Below, piece after piece: positions 8,608-27,687 of a stretch of DNA of 64,000 bases (positions within the stretch are counted from its first letter, which is position 1; every line of letters starts with the position of its first letter). The notes under the pieces are model-generated. The model saw nothing but the letters and a program-made list of their open reading frames with translations. It did no database searches and was not told the origin of the DNA. The translations under genes were made by a program, and so were the position numbers. The stretch is taken from contig JBKBLR010000014.1 of NCBI GenBank assembly GCA_046296195.1, positions 1-64,000 on the forward strand, in the 5' to 3' direction. The DNA comes from Amphiplicatus sp046296195 (GTDB lineage Bacteria; Pseudomonadota; Alphaproteobacteria; Caulobacterales; Parvularculaceae).

Positions 8608-9224
8608 TTGAGCCTCGCTTCAAGGCTGGCGACCGCCGCCTTCGTCAGGACGAGCTTCTCCCGGCGCAGGATGTCGTAGACATTCGCCCCGATCGCCGGC
8701 AGCACGTCGATGTTCGGAATGTTGCGCGCGGCCGCGCCGAAATTCTGATCGACGGCCGCGTCGACGATCAGCGCGCTCCTGAGCCCCAATTTGGCGAAGC
8801 GTTCGACGAGCGCCGAGGTCTTGGCTTCCGCGAGCGCGGCGTTGTCGAGAATGATCAGCTCGTTCGCCGCTTGCTTCGCCGACAGAGCGTGCTTCAGCGC
8901 GAGCTTGCGCACTTTCTTCTGAAGGCCGATCGCATGGCTGCGCGGACGCGGCCCGTGGGCCGTGCCGCCGCCGCGAAACTGCGGGGCCGCCTTGTTGCCA
9001 TGACGGGCGCCGCCGGTGCCCTTCTGCTTATACATCTTCTTCGAGGTCGCCTTGACCTCGTTGCGGGGCTTCGACTTGTGGGTTCCCTGCTGGCGCTTGG
9101 CGAGCTGATAGACGACCATGCGGTGCAGGATGTCCTTGCGCGGCTCGAGACCGAAGATCTCGTCGGCAAGGTCGATCGACCCGGCTTTCGCGCTGTCAAT
9201 ACTGACGACGTCGAGTTTCATCAT
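8604..9224 (-). CDS. rplD: 50S ribosomal protein L4
   Basis: Large-subunit protein with a tunnel-lining loop, 206 aa. Two adjacent ATGs exist (9224 and 9221); the first overlaps the rplC stop. The loop NEVKATSKKMYKQKGTGGARHG and the following RGGGTAHGPRPRSH are the family signatures. In E. coli L4 also regulates the S10 operon; no leader evidence was found for that here. Overlap with both neighbours suggests tight coupling. Confidence 0.97.
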   Translation of the reverse strand: MMKLDVVSIDSAKAGSIDLADEIFGLEPRKDILHRMVVYQLAKRQQGTHKSKPRNEVKATSKKMYKQKGTGGARHGNKAAPQFRGGGTAHGPRPRSHAIGLQKKVRKLALKHALSAKQAANELIILDNAALAEAKTSALVERFAKLGLRSALIVDAAVDQNFGAAARNIPNIDVLPAIGANVYDILRREKLVLTKAAVASLEARLK

Positions 9225-9919
9225 TCGGCTCCTTTGGCCGCATCCGCCGACTTCAGCGCGGCAGGCTTCGGCAGGTCTTTCGGCGCCGGCGTCCGGACAG
9301 CGTCGCGGATCATCACCCAGCCGCCTTTCGGGCCCGGAACGGCGCCCTTGAGCAGGATGAGACCGCGCGCTTCGTCGACGCGGACGACTTCGACGTTCTG
9401 CGTGGTGCGCTGGACGTCGCCCATATGGCCCGCCATGCGCTTGTTCTTGAACACACGGCCCGGATCCTGGCGCTGACCGGTCGAACCATGCGAGCGATGC
9501 GACACCGACACGCCGTGCGAGGCGCGCAGGCCGCCGAAATTGTGACGCTTCATCGCGCCGGCGAAGCCCTTGCCGACCGTCGTTCCCGTGACATCGACCT
9601 TCTGGCCGACGTGGAAGTGCGCCGCCGACAGCTCCGCGCCGATGTCGACCAGCATGTCGTCGGCGACGCGGAATTCAGCGGTCTTTTCTTTCGGCTCGAC
9701 ATTGGCCTTCGCAAACCGGCCGCGGTCGGCTTTCGTCTGGCGCTTCACCTTCGCCGCGCCGGCGCCGAGCTCGAGCGCCGTATAGCCGTTCTTTTCCTTC
9801 GTGCGGTGGCCGACAACCTGCACCTTGTCGACCTGCATGACGGTGACGGGAATGTGTTCGCCCTCGCCGCCATAAACGCGGGTCATGCCGATCTTGCGCG
9901 CAATCAGTCCTGTACGCAT
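9221..9919 (-). CDS. rplC: 50S ribosomal protein L3
   Basis: Early assembly protein of the large subunit that reaches the peptidyl transferase centre, 232 aa. It starts MRTGLIARKIGMTRVY. The conserved FAGAMKRHNFGGLRASHGVS stretch carries the central extension, and GSTGQRQDPGRVFKNKRMAGHMG the loop with the Gln that PrmB-type enzymes methylate. A tail of about 20 residues rich in Ala/Lys/Pro extends past the usual C-terminus. It is followed by rplD with a 4-base overlap. Confidence 0.97.
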   Translation of the reverse strand: MRTGLIARKIGMTRVYGGEGEHIPVTVMQVDKVQVVGHRTKEKNGYTALELGAGAAKVKRQTKADRGRFAKANVEPKEKTAEFRVADDMLVDIGAELSAAHFHVGQKVDVTGTTVGKGFAGAMKRHNFGGLRASHGVSVSHRSHGSTGQRQDPGRVFKNKRMAGHMGDVQRTTQNVEVVRVDEARGLILLKGAVPGPKGGWVMIRDAVRTPAPKDLPKPAALKSADAAKGAE

Positions 9920-9932
9920 CGCGTTTATCCCC

Positions 9933-10244
9933 TTAGGCGCCGAGGCGGATTTCGACGTCGACGCCAGCCGACAGGTCGAGCTTCATCAGCGCATCAACCG
10001 TCTGCGGCGTCGGATCGACGATGTCGAGCACGCGCTTGTGGGTGCGCATCTCGAACTGTTCGCGGCTCTTCTTGTCGATGTGCGGCGACCGGTTGACCGT
10101 GAAACGCTCGATGCGCGTCGGCAGCGGGATCGGGCCGCGGACCTGCGCGCCCGTGCGCTTGGCCGTATTGACGATCTCGCGCGTCGACGCGTCGAGGACG
10201 CGGTGATCAAAGGCTTTGAGCCTGATGCGGATATTCTGTTGCAT
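9933..10244 (-). CDS. rpsJ: 30S ribosomal protein S10 (NusE)
   Basis: Small-subunit protein that also acts in transcription antitermination with NusB; 103 aa. It starts MQQNIRIRLKAFDHRVLD and contains PLPTRIERFTVNRSPHIDKKSREQF as expected. It is the first gene of the S10 operon, here directly behind tuf with an 89-base gap that holds a hairpin. Confidence 0.98.
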   Translation of the reverse strand: MQQNIRIRLKAFDHRVLDASTREIVNTAKRTGAQVRGPIPLPTRIERFTVNRSPHIDKKSREQFEMRTHKRVLDIVDPTPQTVDALMKLDLSAGVDVEIRLGA

Positions 10245-10295
10245 GAGATCTTCGCCTTCGTTCCCGTCGCCGTCCGTTCAACCGATCAAATGACG

Positions 10296-10319
10296 GCGGA
10301 GCCGCCGCGGCGGCTCCGC
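10296..10319 (-). terminator. GC-rich hairpin between tuf and rpsJ (attenuator or processing site, no U-tract)
   Basis: A perfect inverted repeat with 11-base arms (10296-10306 and 10309-10319) centred on CCGCGG. It lies just after the tuf stop on the minus strand. No run of T follows it, so it is not a classic intrinsic terminator. It could stabilise the tuf mRNA end or partly separate the str and S10 transcripts. Confidence 0.5.
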
Positions 10320-10333
10320 ACGCTTCACGCCTC

Positions 10334-11509
<1,176 letters not shown>

Positions 11510-11563
11510 TTTACTTTCTCCGTCTCCTGACGACTTCCTGACTTCTTCCGGCGGCTTGCGGGA

Positions 11564-13642
<2,079 letters not shown>

Positions 13643-13671
13643 GAGGGGCGGTCCCTGAAACTCTAAGGTCG

Positions 13672-14142
13672 TTACCAGCGATAATGCGAGAAGGCGCGGT
13701 TGGCTTCCGCCATCCGGTGCGTGTCTTCGCGCTTCTTGACGGCGGCGCCGCGGTTCTGCGCGGCGTCCATGATCTCGTTCGAGAGGCGGTCGACCATGGT
13801 CGTCTCGTTGCGCGCGCGCGCCGCCGAGATGATCCAGCGCATGGCGAGCGCCTGACGGCGCTCGGGGCGAACCTCGACCGGCACCTGGTAGGTGGCGCCG
13901 CCGACCCGGCGCGAGCGCACTTCGATCGCCGGCATCACATTGTCGAGCGCTTCCTTGAAGGTGTCGACCGGCGGGCGGCGCAACTTGCCTTCGATGCGGT
14001 CGAGCGCGCCGTAGACGATCTTTTCGGCAGCCGATTTCTTGCCGTCGTACATGACGTAATTCATGAACTTCGAAACGGCGGCGTCGCCGAATTTCGGGTC
14101 GGTGTGGACTTCGCGTTTCTCGGCGCGGTGGCGGCGTGACAT
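13672..14142 (-). CDS. rpsG: 30S ribosomal protein S7
   Basis: Small-subunit head assembly protein, 156 aa. It starts MSRRHRAEKREVHTDPKFGD; the signature KFMNYVMYDGKKSAAEKIVYGAL is split over residues about 26-48, and RRVGGATYQVPVEVRPERR is intact. In E. coli S7 represses str operon translation; that cannot be judged from sequence alone here. It lies between rpsL and fusA. Confidence 0.98.
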   Translation of the reverse strand: MSRRHRAEKREVHTDPKFGDAAVSKFMNYVMYDGKKSAAEKIVYGALDRIEGKLRRPPVDTFKEALDNVMPAIEVRSRRVGGATYQVPVEVRPERRQALAMRWIISAARARNETTMVDRLSNEIMDAAQNRGAAVKKREDTHRMAEANRAFSHYRW

Positions 14143-14155
14143 CTCTGACCCTCGC

Positions 14156-14527
14156 TTATTTCGGGCGCTTGGCGCCGTATTTCGACCGGCGCTGCTTGCG
14201 GTCCTTGACGCCCTGGGTGTCGAGGACGCCGCGAATGATGTGGTAGCGGACGCCGGGAAGGTCCTTCACCCGGCCGCCGCGGATGAGCACCACCGAGTGC
14301 TCCTGCAGGTTGTGCCCCTCGCCCGGGATGTAGCCGATCACCTCGAACCCGTTCGTCAGGCGCACCTTGGCGACTTTCCGGAGCGCCGAGTTCGGCTTCT
14401 TCGGCGTCGTCGTGTAGACGCGCGTGCAGACGCCGCGCTTTTGCGGGTTCTGCTGCATCGCCGGGACCTTGTTGATCTTCCGGCGCGGGCTCCGGGGCTT
14501 CCGGATCAGCTGCTGTATCGTCGGCAT
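14156..14527 (-). CDS. rpsL: 30S ribosomal protein S12
   Basis: Decoding-centre protein, 123 aa. The start MPTIQQLIRKPRSPRRKIN at 14527 is the family start; the open frame upstream is untranslated leader. Lys residues in TTPKKPNSALRK and GRVKDLPGVRYH, which are changed in streptomycin-resistant mutants elsewhere, are wild type. The conserved Asp in VKDLPG is the site methylthiolated by RimO. It is the first gene of the str operon, with a strong promoter about 200 bases upstream. Confidence 0.97.
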   Translation of the reverse strand: MPTIQQLIRKPRSPRRKINKVPAMQQNPQKRGVCTRVYTTTPKKPNSALRKVAKVRLTNGFEVIGYIPGEGHNLQEHSVVLIRGGRVKDLPGVRYHIIRGVLDTQGVKDRKQRRSKYGAKRPK

Positions 14528-14836
14528 TAACGCTTCCCTCGAGGCGGACCCGGCGTCCCGGACCCAATTCCACGCGAACCCCATGCGTCGCAGGCGGCTT
14601 CCCGCAAACGACACGAAAGGACGGGGCCCACGCTGTGGAACTCCGTCCGCGATCACTGAACTTTGTTCGGCTAAACGGGCCGCGTTTCAGGAGATCCTGA
14701 CGGCCGGCCTTTCAGCGGCCCCGTCTCTACTGGCGCGAATCGGGTGGGTCAATAGCAACCACAACAAAAAGTTCGCAATTCCTGCGCTTTGGTGAGCGCT
14801 TCGGCGGCGGATTTTCCCCAGCGCGGGAATCCGGGG
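14528..14836. other. Gap of 309 bases between rpsL and the sulfotransferase gene
   Basis: This stretch holds the predicted rpsL promoter (14724-14752) and about 190 bases of rpsL leader. Within the leader, inverted GGCCG elements near 14701-14722 could fold into a stem. Between the sulfotransferase stop and the promoter there is no strong U-tailed terminator, only a weak five-base stem near 14790-14805. No additional coding sequence with a family match was recognised. Confidence 0.6.
14724..14752 (-). promoter_or_regulatory. Predicted promoter of the str/S10/spc supercluster
   Basis: On the minus strand a -35 box TTGACC (14747-14752) is separated by exactly 17 bases from a -10 box TAGAGA (14724-14729), close to the housekeeping sigma consensus of alphaproteobacteria. 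A start near 14717 would give an rpsL leader of about 190 nt. The spacer contains one GAATC (14737-14741), a GANTC site of the kind methylated by CcrM. Position directly upstream of rpsL supports the call; no transcript data are available. Confidence 0.72.
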
Positions 14837-15835
14837 CTATTGCAGATATTTCGCCGCCCTTTCCGACCTCAGCCGGCGGGTGAAATCGGTGAAGCGCGAG
14901 GGTGGCAAGCGCCGGGCGATCATGTCCGCGAGAAGCAGCAGCGCTCCCTGGCGCTTCGCCATCAGGCGCCAGCGGTTCCAGCGGTGCGACGCCGCAAGCG
15001 CAAGCCGGCCCGCCAGCCCGGGCCGCAAGACAGGCTCGCCCGAGGGTTCATAGCCCCGGTCGGCGAGCATCCGACCGATCTTGCCTTCAACGAGTCCCAC
15101 CTCGCGCGGCGTCAGTTGCCGGCGCCATTGCTGGATCAGCGCAGGATCGGGCGAGGCGTAGGTCGTCGTCGCCGGATAAGAAAGCATCGCCGGGTCATAG
15201 CCGACCCCGAAAAAAGCGCACAGGCGTGTCAGCTCTCCGACCGGATCGGCGATCAGCGCCTCATTTTTCATCTCAAGGATTCGATCGGCCGGGACCTCGG
15301 CGGCGAGCCTTTCAAAGTCACGTTCCGATTGCGTCCAGTGATCGACGCCATGATAGACGTTCCCCGCCCAGCCCATGCCGATCGCCGATCGCGCCACGTC
15401 GCGGGGATCGCGCAGCAGATGGACGTACCGCGCTTCGGGAAAGAAGTCGGGAATCCGGCTGAAATTCCGGTGAATGTTGATCGAGAGCGTCAGGCCCGGC
15501 CGGCGGAGCTGGCTCACCATGTCGCGGATCATACCGCGATGCCCGAGTTCCGGTCTCGTCCTGAAACCGATCTTGTTGAAGACTCGATTGAACGAAATCT
15601 CCCGCAGGTAGCGTTCGAGGTCGGGCGCGCCGTTCTTTTCGTGCGGCGGCTCGAACAGGAAATCCATTTCGCCGGGGTTTGAAAGCAGCGGATGGTGATT
15701 AACCATGATGCGCAGAAGCGTCGTGCCCGACCGCAGCGCGCCGCAAATGAAAACGATGTCGGAACCGTCTTCCTCGCCCGCTGAGTCTGCGCTTTGAGAA
15801 ATCATCGCCCCCGCCGCATTCAAGCCTTGCGCCAT
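14837..15835 (-). CDS. Sulfotransferase family protein
   Basis: Predicted PAPS-dependent sulfotransferase fold, 332 aa. The 5'-phosphosulfate-binding loop is visible as GALRSGTTLLR (residues about 31-41), and the 3'-phosphate-binding segment as LLRDPRDVARSAIGMGW (about 140-156). The acceptor cannot be inferred. The start at 15835 has a GAGG ribosome-binding site 7 bases upstream; there is no signal peptide. It sits on the same strand between the rpoC terminator and the rpsL promoter, where rpoC and rpsL are normally adjacent. Base composition looks like the neighbours, so any insertion is probably old. Bacterial relatives modify carbohydrates, lipids or small molecules. Confidence 0.85.
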   Translation of the reverse strand: MAQGLNAAGAMISQSADSAGEEDGSDIVFICGALRSGTTLLRIMVNHHPLLSNPGEMDFLFEPPHEKNGAPDLERYLREISFNRVFNKIGFRTRPELGHRGMIRDMVSQLRRPGLTLSINIHRNFSRIPDFFPEARYVHLLRDPRDVARSAIGMGWAGNVYHGVDHWTQSERDFERLAAEVPADRILEMKNEALIADPVGELTRLCAFFGVGYDPAMLSYPATTTYASPDPALIQQWRRQLTPREVGLVEGKIGRMLADRGYEPSGEPVLRPGLAGRLALAASHRWNRWRLMAKRQGALLLLADMIARRLPPSRFTDFTRRLRSERAAKYLQ

Positions 15836-15949
15836 CCTAGATCCTCGCGACTTGCACCGGAATCAAGGCGCTCGATCAGGTTTTTGACTGTCGCGGCGTT
15901 CGCCGTTTGGCGCCTCGCCCGCGCAAAACCGCGCAAACTTTTGCGCACG

Positions 15950-15990
15950 CCGCTCAAAATGAAAACGGCGGCCCTTGGAGGGCCGCCGTT
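15950..15990 (-). terminator. Intrinsic terminator of the rpoBC operon
   Basis: A perfect 11-base stem (15964-15974 and 15980-15990) with a 5-base loop lies just after the rpoC stop. On the minus strand it is followed by TTTTCATTTT. This is the strongest terminator seen in the ribosomal block. It separates rpoC from the sulfotransferase gene. Confidence 0.9.
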
Positions 15991-16012
15991 CCTGACCGGG
16001 TTCGACGAGTCG

Positions 16013-20212
<4,200 letters not shown>

Positions 20213-20306
20213 TCGGGCCTCTTTCGGTTGGCGGCGGGGCCGCCCGTGAACTCAAAATTCAAACCGCCGGGGCGAAGCGCGCCGCGCCCCGGCGAAGCGA
20301 AGGGTC

Positions 20307-24383
<4,077 letters not shown>

Positions 24384-24775
24384 CGTTTTTCCTCACGCGG
24401 GCGCCGGGCCCGCCTCTCGCGCCAAATGGACCGCGCCATGCCGTTCCGGGATCGCGACGCCCGGCGCATGCGCGAATCGCCCCTGACGGCCGCTCACGGG
24501 CGCCCGGGGCGTCGATCAGTCCGAATTTTCAGTTCTCAAGTTTCCGAAGCACGTCGCCGCATCGCCTGACCGCGGAAGGGCGCCCCCCGCCGCAGCGAAC
24601 GCCGTTAATAGGGATGTCGCCCGGAGGCCGCAACCCCTCAAAACGGAAAAAGTCAAGAAAATTCTTGCACGTTTTCCTGAGGAGTCCGGCCCCGGGCCGG
24701 CCGCCCCAACCGGCCGCGAAACGCGCGGCCGGCGAGCGGCCCCCGCGCCCCATGGAGCGCCGGGGCCAGACGAGA
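24384..24775 (-). other. rplL-rpoB intergenic region with hairpins (probable attenuator)
   Basis: On the minus strand two hairpins are seen. One is GC-rich with 9-base arms (24710-24718 and 24724-24732, loop 5). A short stem follows (CAAGAA/TTCTTG at 24654-24667), trailed by T-rich sequence. This layout fits partial termination between rplL and rpoB, known from E. coli, where it sets the ratio of ribosomal protein to polymerase. A TTGACT is present near 24650 but no convincing -10 box lies at the right distance. No coding sequence was recognised. Confidence 0.45.
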
Positions 24776-25156
<381 letters not shown>

Positions 25157-25208
25157 TTTCGGTTCCTTGTTTCAACGGGTTCTGGTCAGTTGCTCAATAC
25201 GCCGCCGG

Positions 25209-25721
25209 TCAGGCCGCTTCTCTCTTCTCAAGGGTCTCGAGGATGCCCGCGAGCTGGGCGCCCGGCGCGGTGATCGCGCCGACGAGGGTCGCGGCCGGCG
25301 ACATAATCGTCTGGACGATCTGCCCGAGCAGCTCCTCGCGTGAGGGCATGGAGGCGAGCGCCTTGACGCCGGCCTGATCCATGACTTCCGCACCCATGGC
25401 CCCGCCAAGAATGACGAGCTTGTCGTTCTTCTTGGCGTAGGCTTCGACGACTTTCGCCGCCGCGACCGGATCTTCCGAATAGGCGATCGCGGTCGGCCCC
25501 TTGAAAAGGTCAGCGACCTTCTTGGCCGGCGTCTTAGAAATGGCGATCTTGGCGAGCGTGTTCTTGACGACTTTCATGCCCGCGCCCGCCTTGCGAAGCT
25601 CGCCGCGCAGCTCGGTCATCTGGGCGACCGTGAGGCCCCCGTTCGCCATCACGACAACGGCGTTCTTGTCGAACACCTTGCCGATCCACTCGATCTGATC
25701 CGCCTTCTGGGCTCTTTCCAT
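25209..25721 (-). CDS. rplJ: 50S ribosomal protein L10
   Basis: Base of the ribosomal stalk, 170 aa. The start MERAQKADQIEWIGKVF at 25721 fits the family; the frame continues 42 codons upstream through leader sequence. The conserved region (VMANGGLTVAQMTELRGELR and KVVKNTLAKIA) and the C-terminal helix that binds L7/L12 dimers (LVGAITAPGAQLAGILETL) are present. In many bacteria the L10-L12 complex represses its own leader; see the region upstream. Confidence 0.96.
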   Translation of the reverse strand: MERAQKADQIEWIGKVFDKNAVVVMANGGLTVAQMTELRGELRKAGAGMKVVKNTLAKIAISKTPAKKVADLFKGPTAIAYSEDPVAAAKVVEAYAKKNDKLVILGGAMGAEVMDQAGVKALASMPSREELLGQIVQTIMSPAATLVGAITAPGAQLAGILETLEKREAA

Positions 25722-26021
25722 CGGACGATCATCCCTTTCTTGGCCGGTTCGCGAGAGGGTGCCGCGCCCCCGCGCGTCTTCATTGCGAATGGGTTGGAAC
25801 CCCAAGGGGCCCCGCGCCATGCGCCGGAGCCTGCCCCAGAAGGTCAAAGGAACCGCCCGCCGAAACTGGAGGTTCGAATGCTTTCCGTCTGTGCGGGGCG
25901 ATTAAGCCTCACTGAGGCGCCCGCAGTCTTGGACAGGGCCGAGCCGGACAGAGCCGGACAACGGCGGAAGGCTTCATACAGAGACGGCGACCGAAAGCAA
26001 GAGCCTGCCCTCCCCGCCGGC
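25722..26021 (-). promoter_or_regulatory. rplJ leader with candidate promoter
   Basis: This 300-base stretch begins right after the rplKA terminator. A weak promoter candidate on the minus strand is TTGCTT (25995-26000), 16 bases, TATGAA (25973-25978). The leader would be about 245 nt. Inside it are an exact tandem copy of GAGCCGGACA (25941-25960, plus-strand reading) and a near-perfect hairpin (GCCTCA/TGAGGC at 25906-25918). The size and place fit an L10-type autoregulatory leader, but the kink-turn motif was not located by eye. Confidence 0.4.
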
Positions 26022-26053
26022 AAAAAAAGGCGGCCCCGGTCAGCGCCGCCTTT
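26022..26053 (-). terminator. Intrinsic terminator of rplK-rplA
   Basis: A perfect 9-base stem (26026-26034 and 26045-26053) with a 10-base loop, followed on the minus strand by a run of seven T. It lies 24 bases after the rplA stop. It implies that rplKA and rplJL-rpoBC are largely separate transcripts. Confidence 0.9.
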
Positions 26054-26077
26054 CGCAATTCATCGCTGCGACGCCGC

Positions 26078-26773
26078 TTACGCGCCCGCCGTCAGGTCGA
26101 TCTTCACGCCAGGACCCATGGTCGAGGAGACCGCGACCTTCTGGATATAGGTTCCCTTCGCGCCCGCCGGCTTGGCTTTCTGCACGGCGTCGATGAAGGC
26201 CTTGATGTTCTCGGCGATCTGCGCGTCGGTAAAGCTCGCCTTGCCGACACCGGCGTGGATGAGGTTCCCCGTTTTCGAGACCCGGAACTCGACGGCGCCG
26301 CCCTTGGCGTCTTTCACCGCCTGCGCGACGTTCGGGGTCACCGTGCCCACTTTCGGGTTCGGCATCAGGTTGCGCGGTCCGAGAACCTTACCAAGACGTC
26401 CGACGAGGCCCATCATGTCCGGCGTCGCGATCACGCGATCAAAGTCCATGAAGCCGCCTTGGATCTTCTCGACGAGGTCCGCGTCGCCGACGATGTCGGC
26501 GCCGGCCTTGCGTGCTTCCTCGGCCTTCGCATCCTTGGCGAACACCGCGACACGCACCGTCTTGCCCGTGCCATGCGGCAGCGACACGACGCCCCGGACC
26601 ATCTGGTCGGCGTGGCGCGCATCGACGCCGAGATTCATCGCGATCTCGATGGTTTCATCGAATTTCGCGGTGGCGTTCTGCTTCACAAGCTTGGCCGCCT
26701 CGGCGAGCGAATAGCTCTTGTTGCGGTCGACCGTCGACAGCGCGGCCTTGATTCTTTTGCCCATCCTGGCCAT
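26078..26773 (-). CDS. rplA: 50S ribosomal protein L1
   Basis: L1 stalk protein that helps release deacylated tRNA, 231 aa. The start MARMGKRIKAALSTVDRNK and the core ATPDMMGLVGRLGKVLGPRNLMPNPKVGTVT (split here: GRLGKVLGPR and NLMPNPKVGT) are diagnostic. In E. coli it represses rplKA translation. It lies 3 bases after rplK and is followed by a strong terminator. Confidence 0.97.
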   Translation of the reverse strand: MARMGKRIKAALSTVDRNKSYSLAEAAKLVKQNATAKFDETIEIAMNLGVDARHADQMVRGVVSLPHGTGKTVRVAVFAKDAKAEEARKAGADIVGDADLVEKIQGGFMDFDRVIATPDMMGLVGRLGKVLGPRNLMPNPKVGTVTPNVAQAVKDAKGGAVEFRVSKTGNLIHAGVGKASFTDAQIAENIKAFIDAVQKAKPAGAKGTYIQKVAVSSTMGPGVKIDLTAGA

Positions 26774-26776
26774 CGC

Positions 26777-27205
26777 TTAGCTCCTCACCTCAAGACCCAT
26801 CGCGCGCGCCGAACCCATGATGATCCGGGTCGCGGCGTCGAGATCGGTGGTGTTGAGATCCTTGAGCTTGGCTTGCGCGATTTCGCGGCACTGGGCCTCG
26901 GTGACCGAACCGGCGACCGTGCGACCGGCGGTGGCGCCGCCCTTGTCGATCTTCGCCGCCTTCTTGAGATAATAAGACGCTGGCGGCGTCTTCATCGCGA
27001 AGGTGAAAGACTTGTCGGAATAGACGGTGATGACGACCGGAATCGGCATCCCCTTTTCCATCTGTTGGGTCTGCGCGTTGAACGACTTGCAGAATTCCAT
27101 GATGTTGAGACCGCGCTGGCCAAGCGCGGGACCGATCGGCGGCGACGGATTCGCGCTGCCGGCCGGCACCTGAAGTTTCAGGGAGCCAGTGACTTTTTTC
27201 GCCAT
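26777..27205 (-). CDS. rplK: 50S ribosomal protein L11
   Basis: GTPase-centre protein, 142 aa, standard length. It shows the N-terminal LQVPAGSANPSPPIGPALGQ (the Pro-rich thiostrepton-contact region), then GLNIMEFCKSFNAQT, and the C-terminal RNA-binding signature (ATRIIMGSARAMGLEV). The Lys residues trimethylated by PrmA are conserved in position. Its usual upstream partners secE and nusG are not found in this window. Confidence 0.97.
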   Translation of the reverse strand: MAKKVTGSLKLQVPAGSANPSPPIGPALGQRGLNIMEFCKSFNAQTQQMEKGMPIPVVITVYSDKSFTFAMKTPPASYYLKKAAKIDKGGATAGRTVAGSVTEAQCREIAQAKLKDLNTTDLDAATRIIMGSARAMGLEVRS

Positions 27206-27284
27206 GGGGTCCTTCCAGAGTTAGCGAAGGCCTTGCGGTGCGGAGAGGGCTGGACTTCGCCCCCGCCTCCCGAAAGGAGCGCGC

Positions 27285-27313
27285 CGCCTAGCAGAGGGCT
27301 TGCGGGCTGGCAA
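27285..27313 (-). promoter_or_regulatory. Candidate rplK promoter
   Basis: On the minus strand TTGCCA (27308-27313) and TAGGCG (27285-27290) are separated by 17 bases. It lies immediately downstream of the terminator hairpin that closes the putative small RNA, so it could give rplKA independent transcription with a leader of about 75 nt. The -10 box is a poor match, hence moderate confidence. Confidence 0.45.
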
Positions 27314-27335
27314 TCGGCGATGCGCCTGCGCGCAC

Positions 27336-27465
27336 AAAAAAACGGACGGCGGCTATGGGGGACTTGCCGCCGTCCGTCTCTGATACTCAACGAGAACTCT
27401 ACGCAACGCGACCAGGTAACCTTCGGGGGTCGCCCCCCGCGACGAGGAGAGATCGCCGCAAAGAC
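27336..27465 (-). ncRNA. Putative small RNA or attenuated leader upstream of rplK
   Basis: A good promoter (TTGCCT, 17 bases, TATAAC) predicts a start near 27464. About 130 nt later comes a perfect 12-base stem (27342-27353 and 27366-27377, loop 12) followed by seven T on the minus strand, a textbook terminator. In between is a 6-base stem capped by a GCGA tetraloop (27424-27439) and a less structured middle with CGTTGCGTAGAGTTCTCG. No open reading frame of note lies inside. It could be a free-standing sRNA or a transcription attenuator for rplKA. The layout resembles alphaproteobacterial sRNA families such as suhB/alpha-r8, but this is unverified. Confidence 0.6.
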
Positions 27466-27470
27466 GTTAT

Positions 27471-27499
27471 GTTATAGAGTTACGTCAAAATTAAGGCAA
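27471..27499 (-). promoter_or_regulatory. Predicted promoter of the putative small RNA
   Basis: -35 TTGCCT (27494-27499), spacer of 17, -10 TATAAC (27471-27476) on the minus strand. A second overlapping TTGACT lies six bases further upstream. The surrounding 27470-27530 is the most AT-rich stretch of this region. The rest of the gap up to 27687 shows no other recognised feature. Confidence 0.6.
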
Positions 27500-27687
27500 A
27501 GTCAACCGGAGTTAACCAAAAAATTGTGCGCCCGGCGCAACCTCGCGCCAACCAAACCCCTCATGAACGGCGCAAAGCTCCCCCACCCGTCGCCGTCACC
27601 AGCGGGCGTCGAGCAGGAGGGTGCTCGACGTGAGCCTTGCTCTGGCGCTGCCGCCAGGCAGGGCCGGTGCGATTCGATATCGACAAC

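Noticed and set aside
24640..24660. TTGACT as a -35 box for rpoB
   Set aside because: No fitting -10 lies 16-18 bases downstream; the sequence there is GC-rich.
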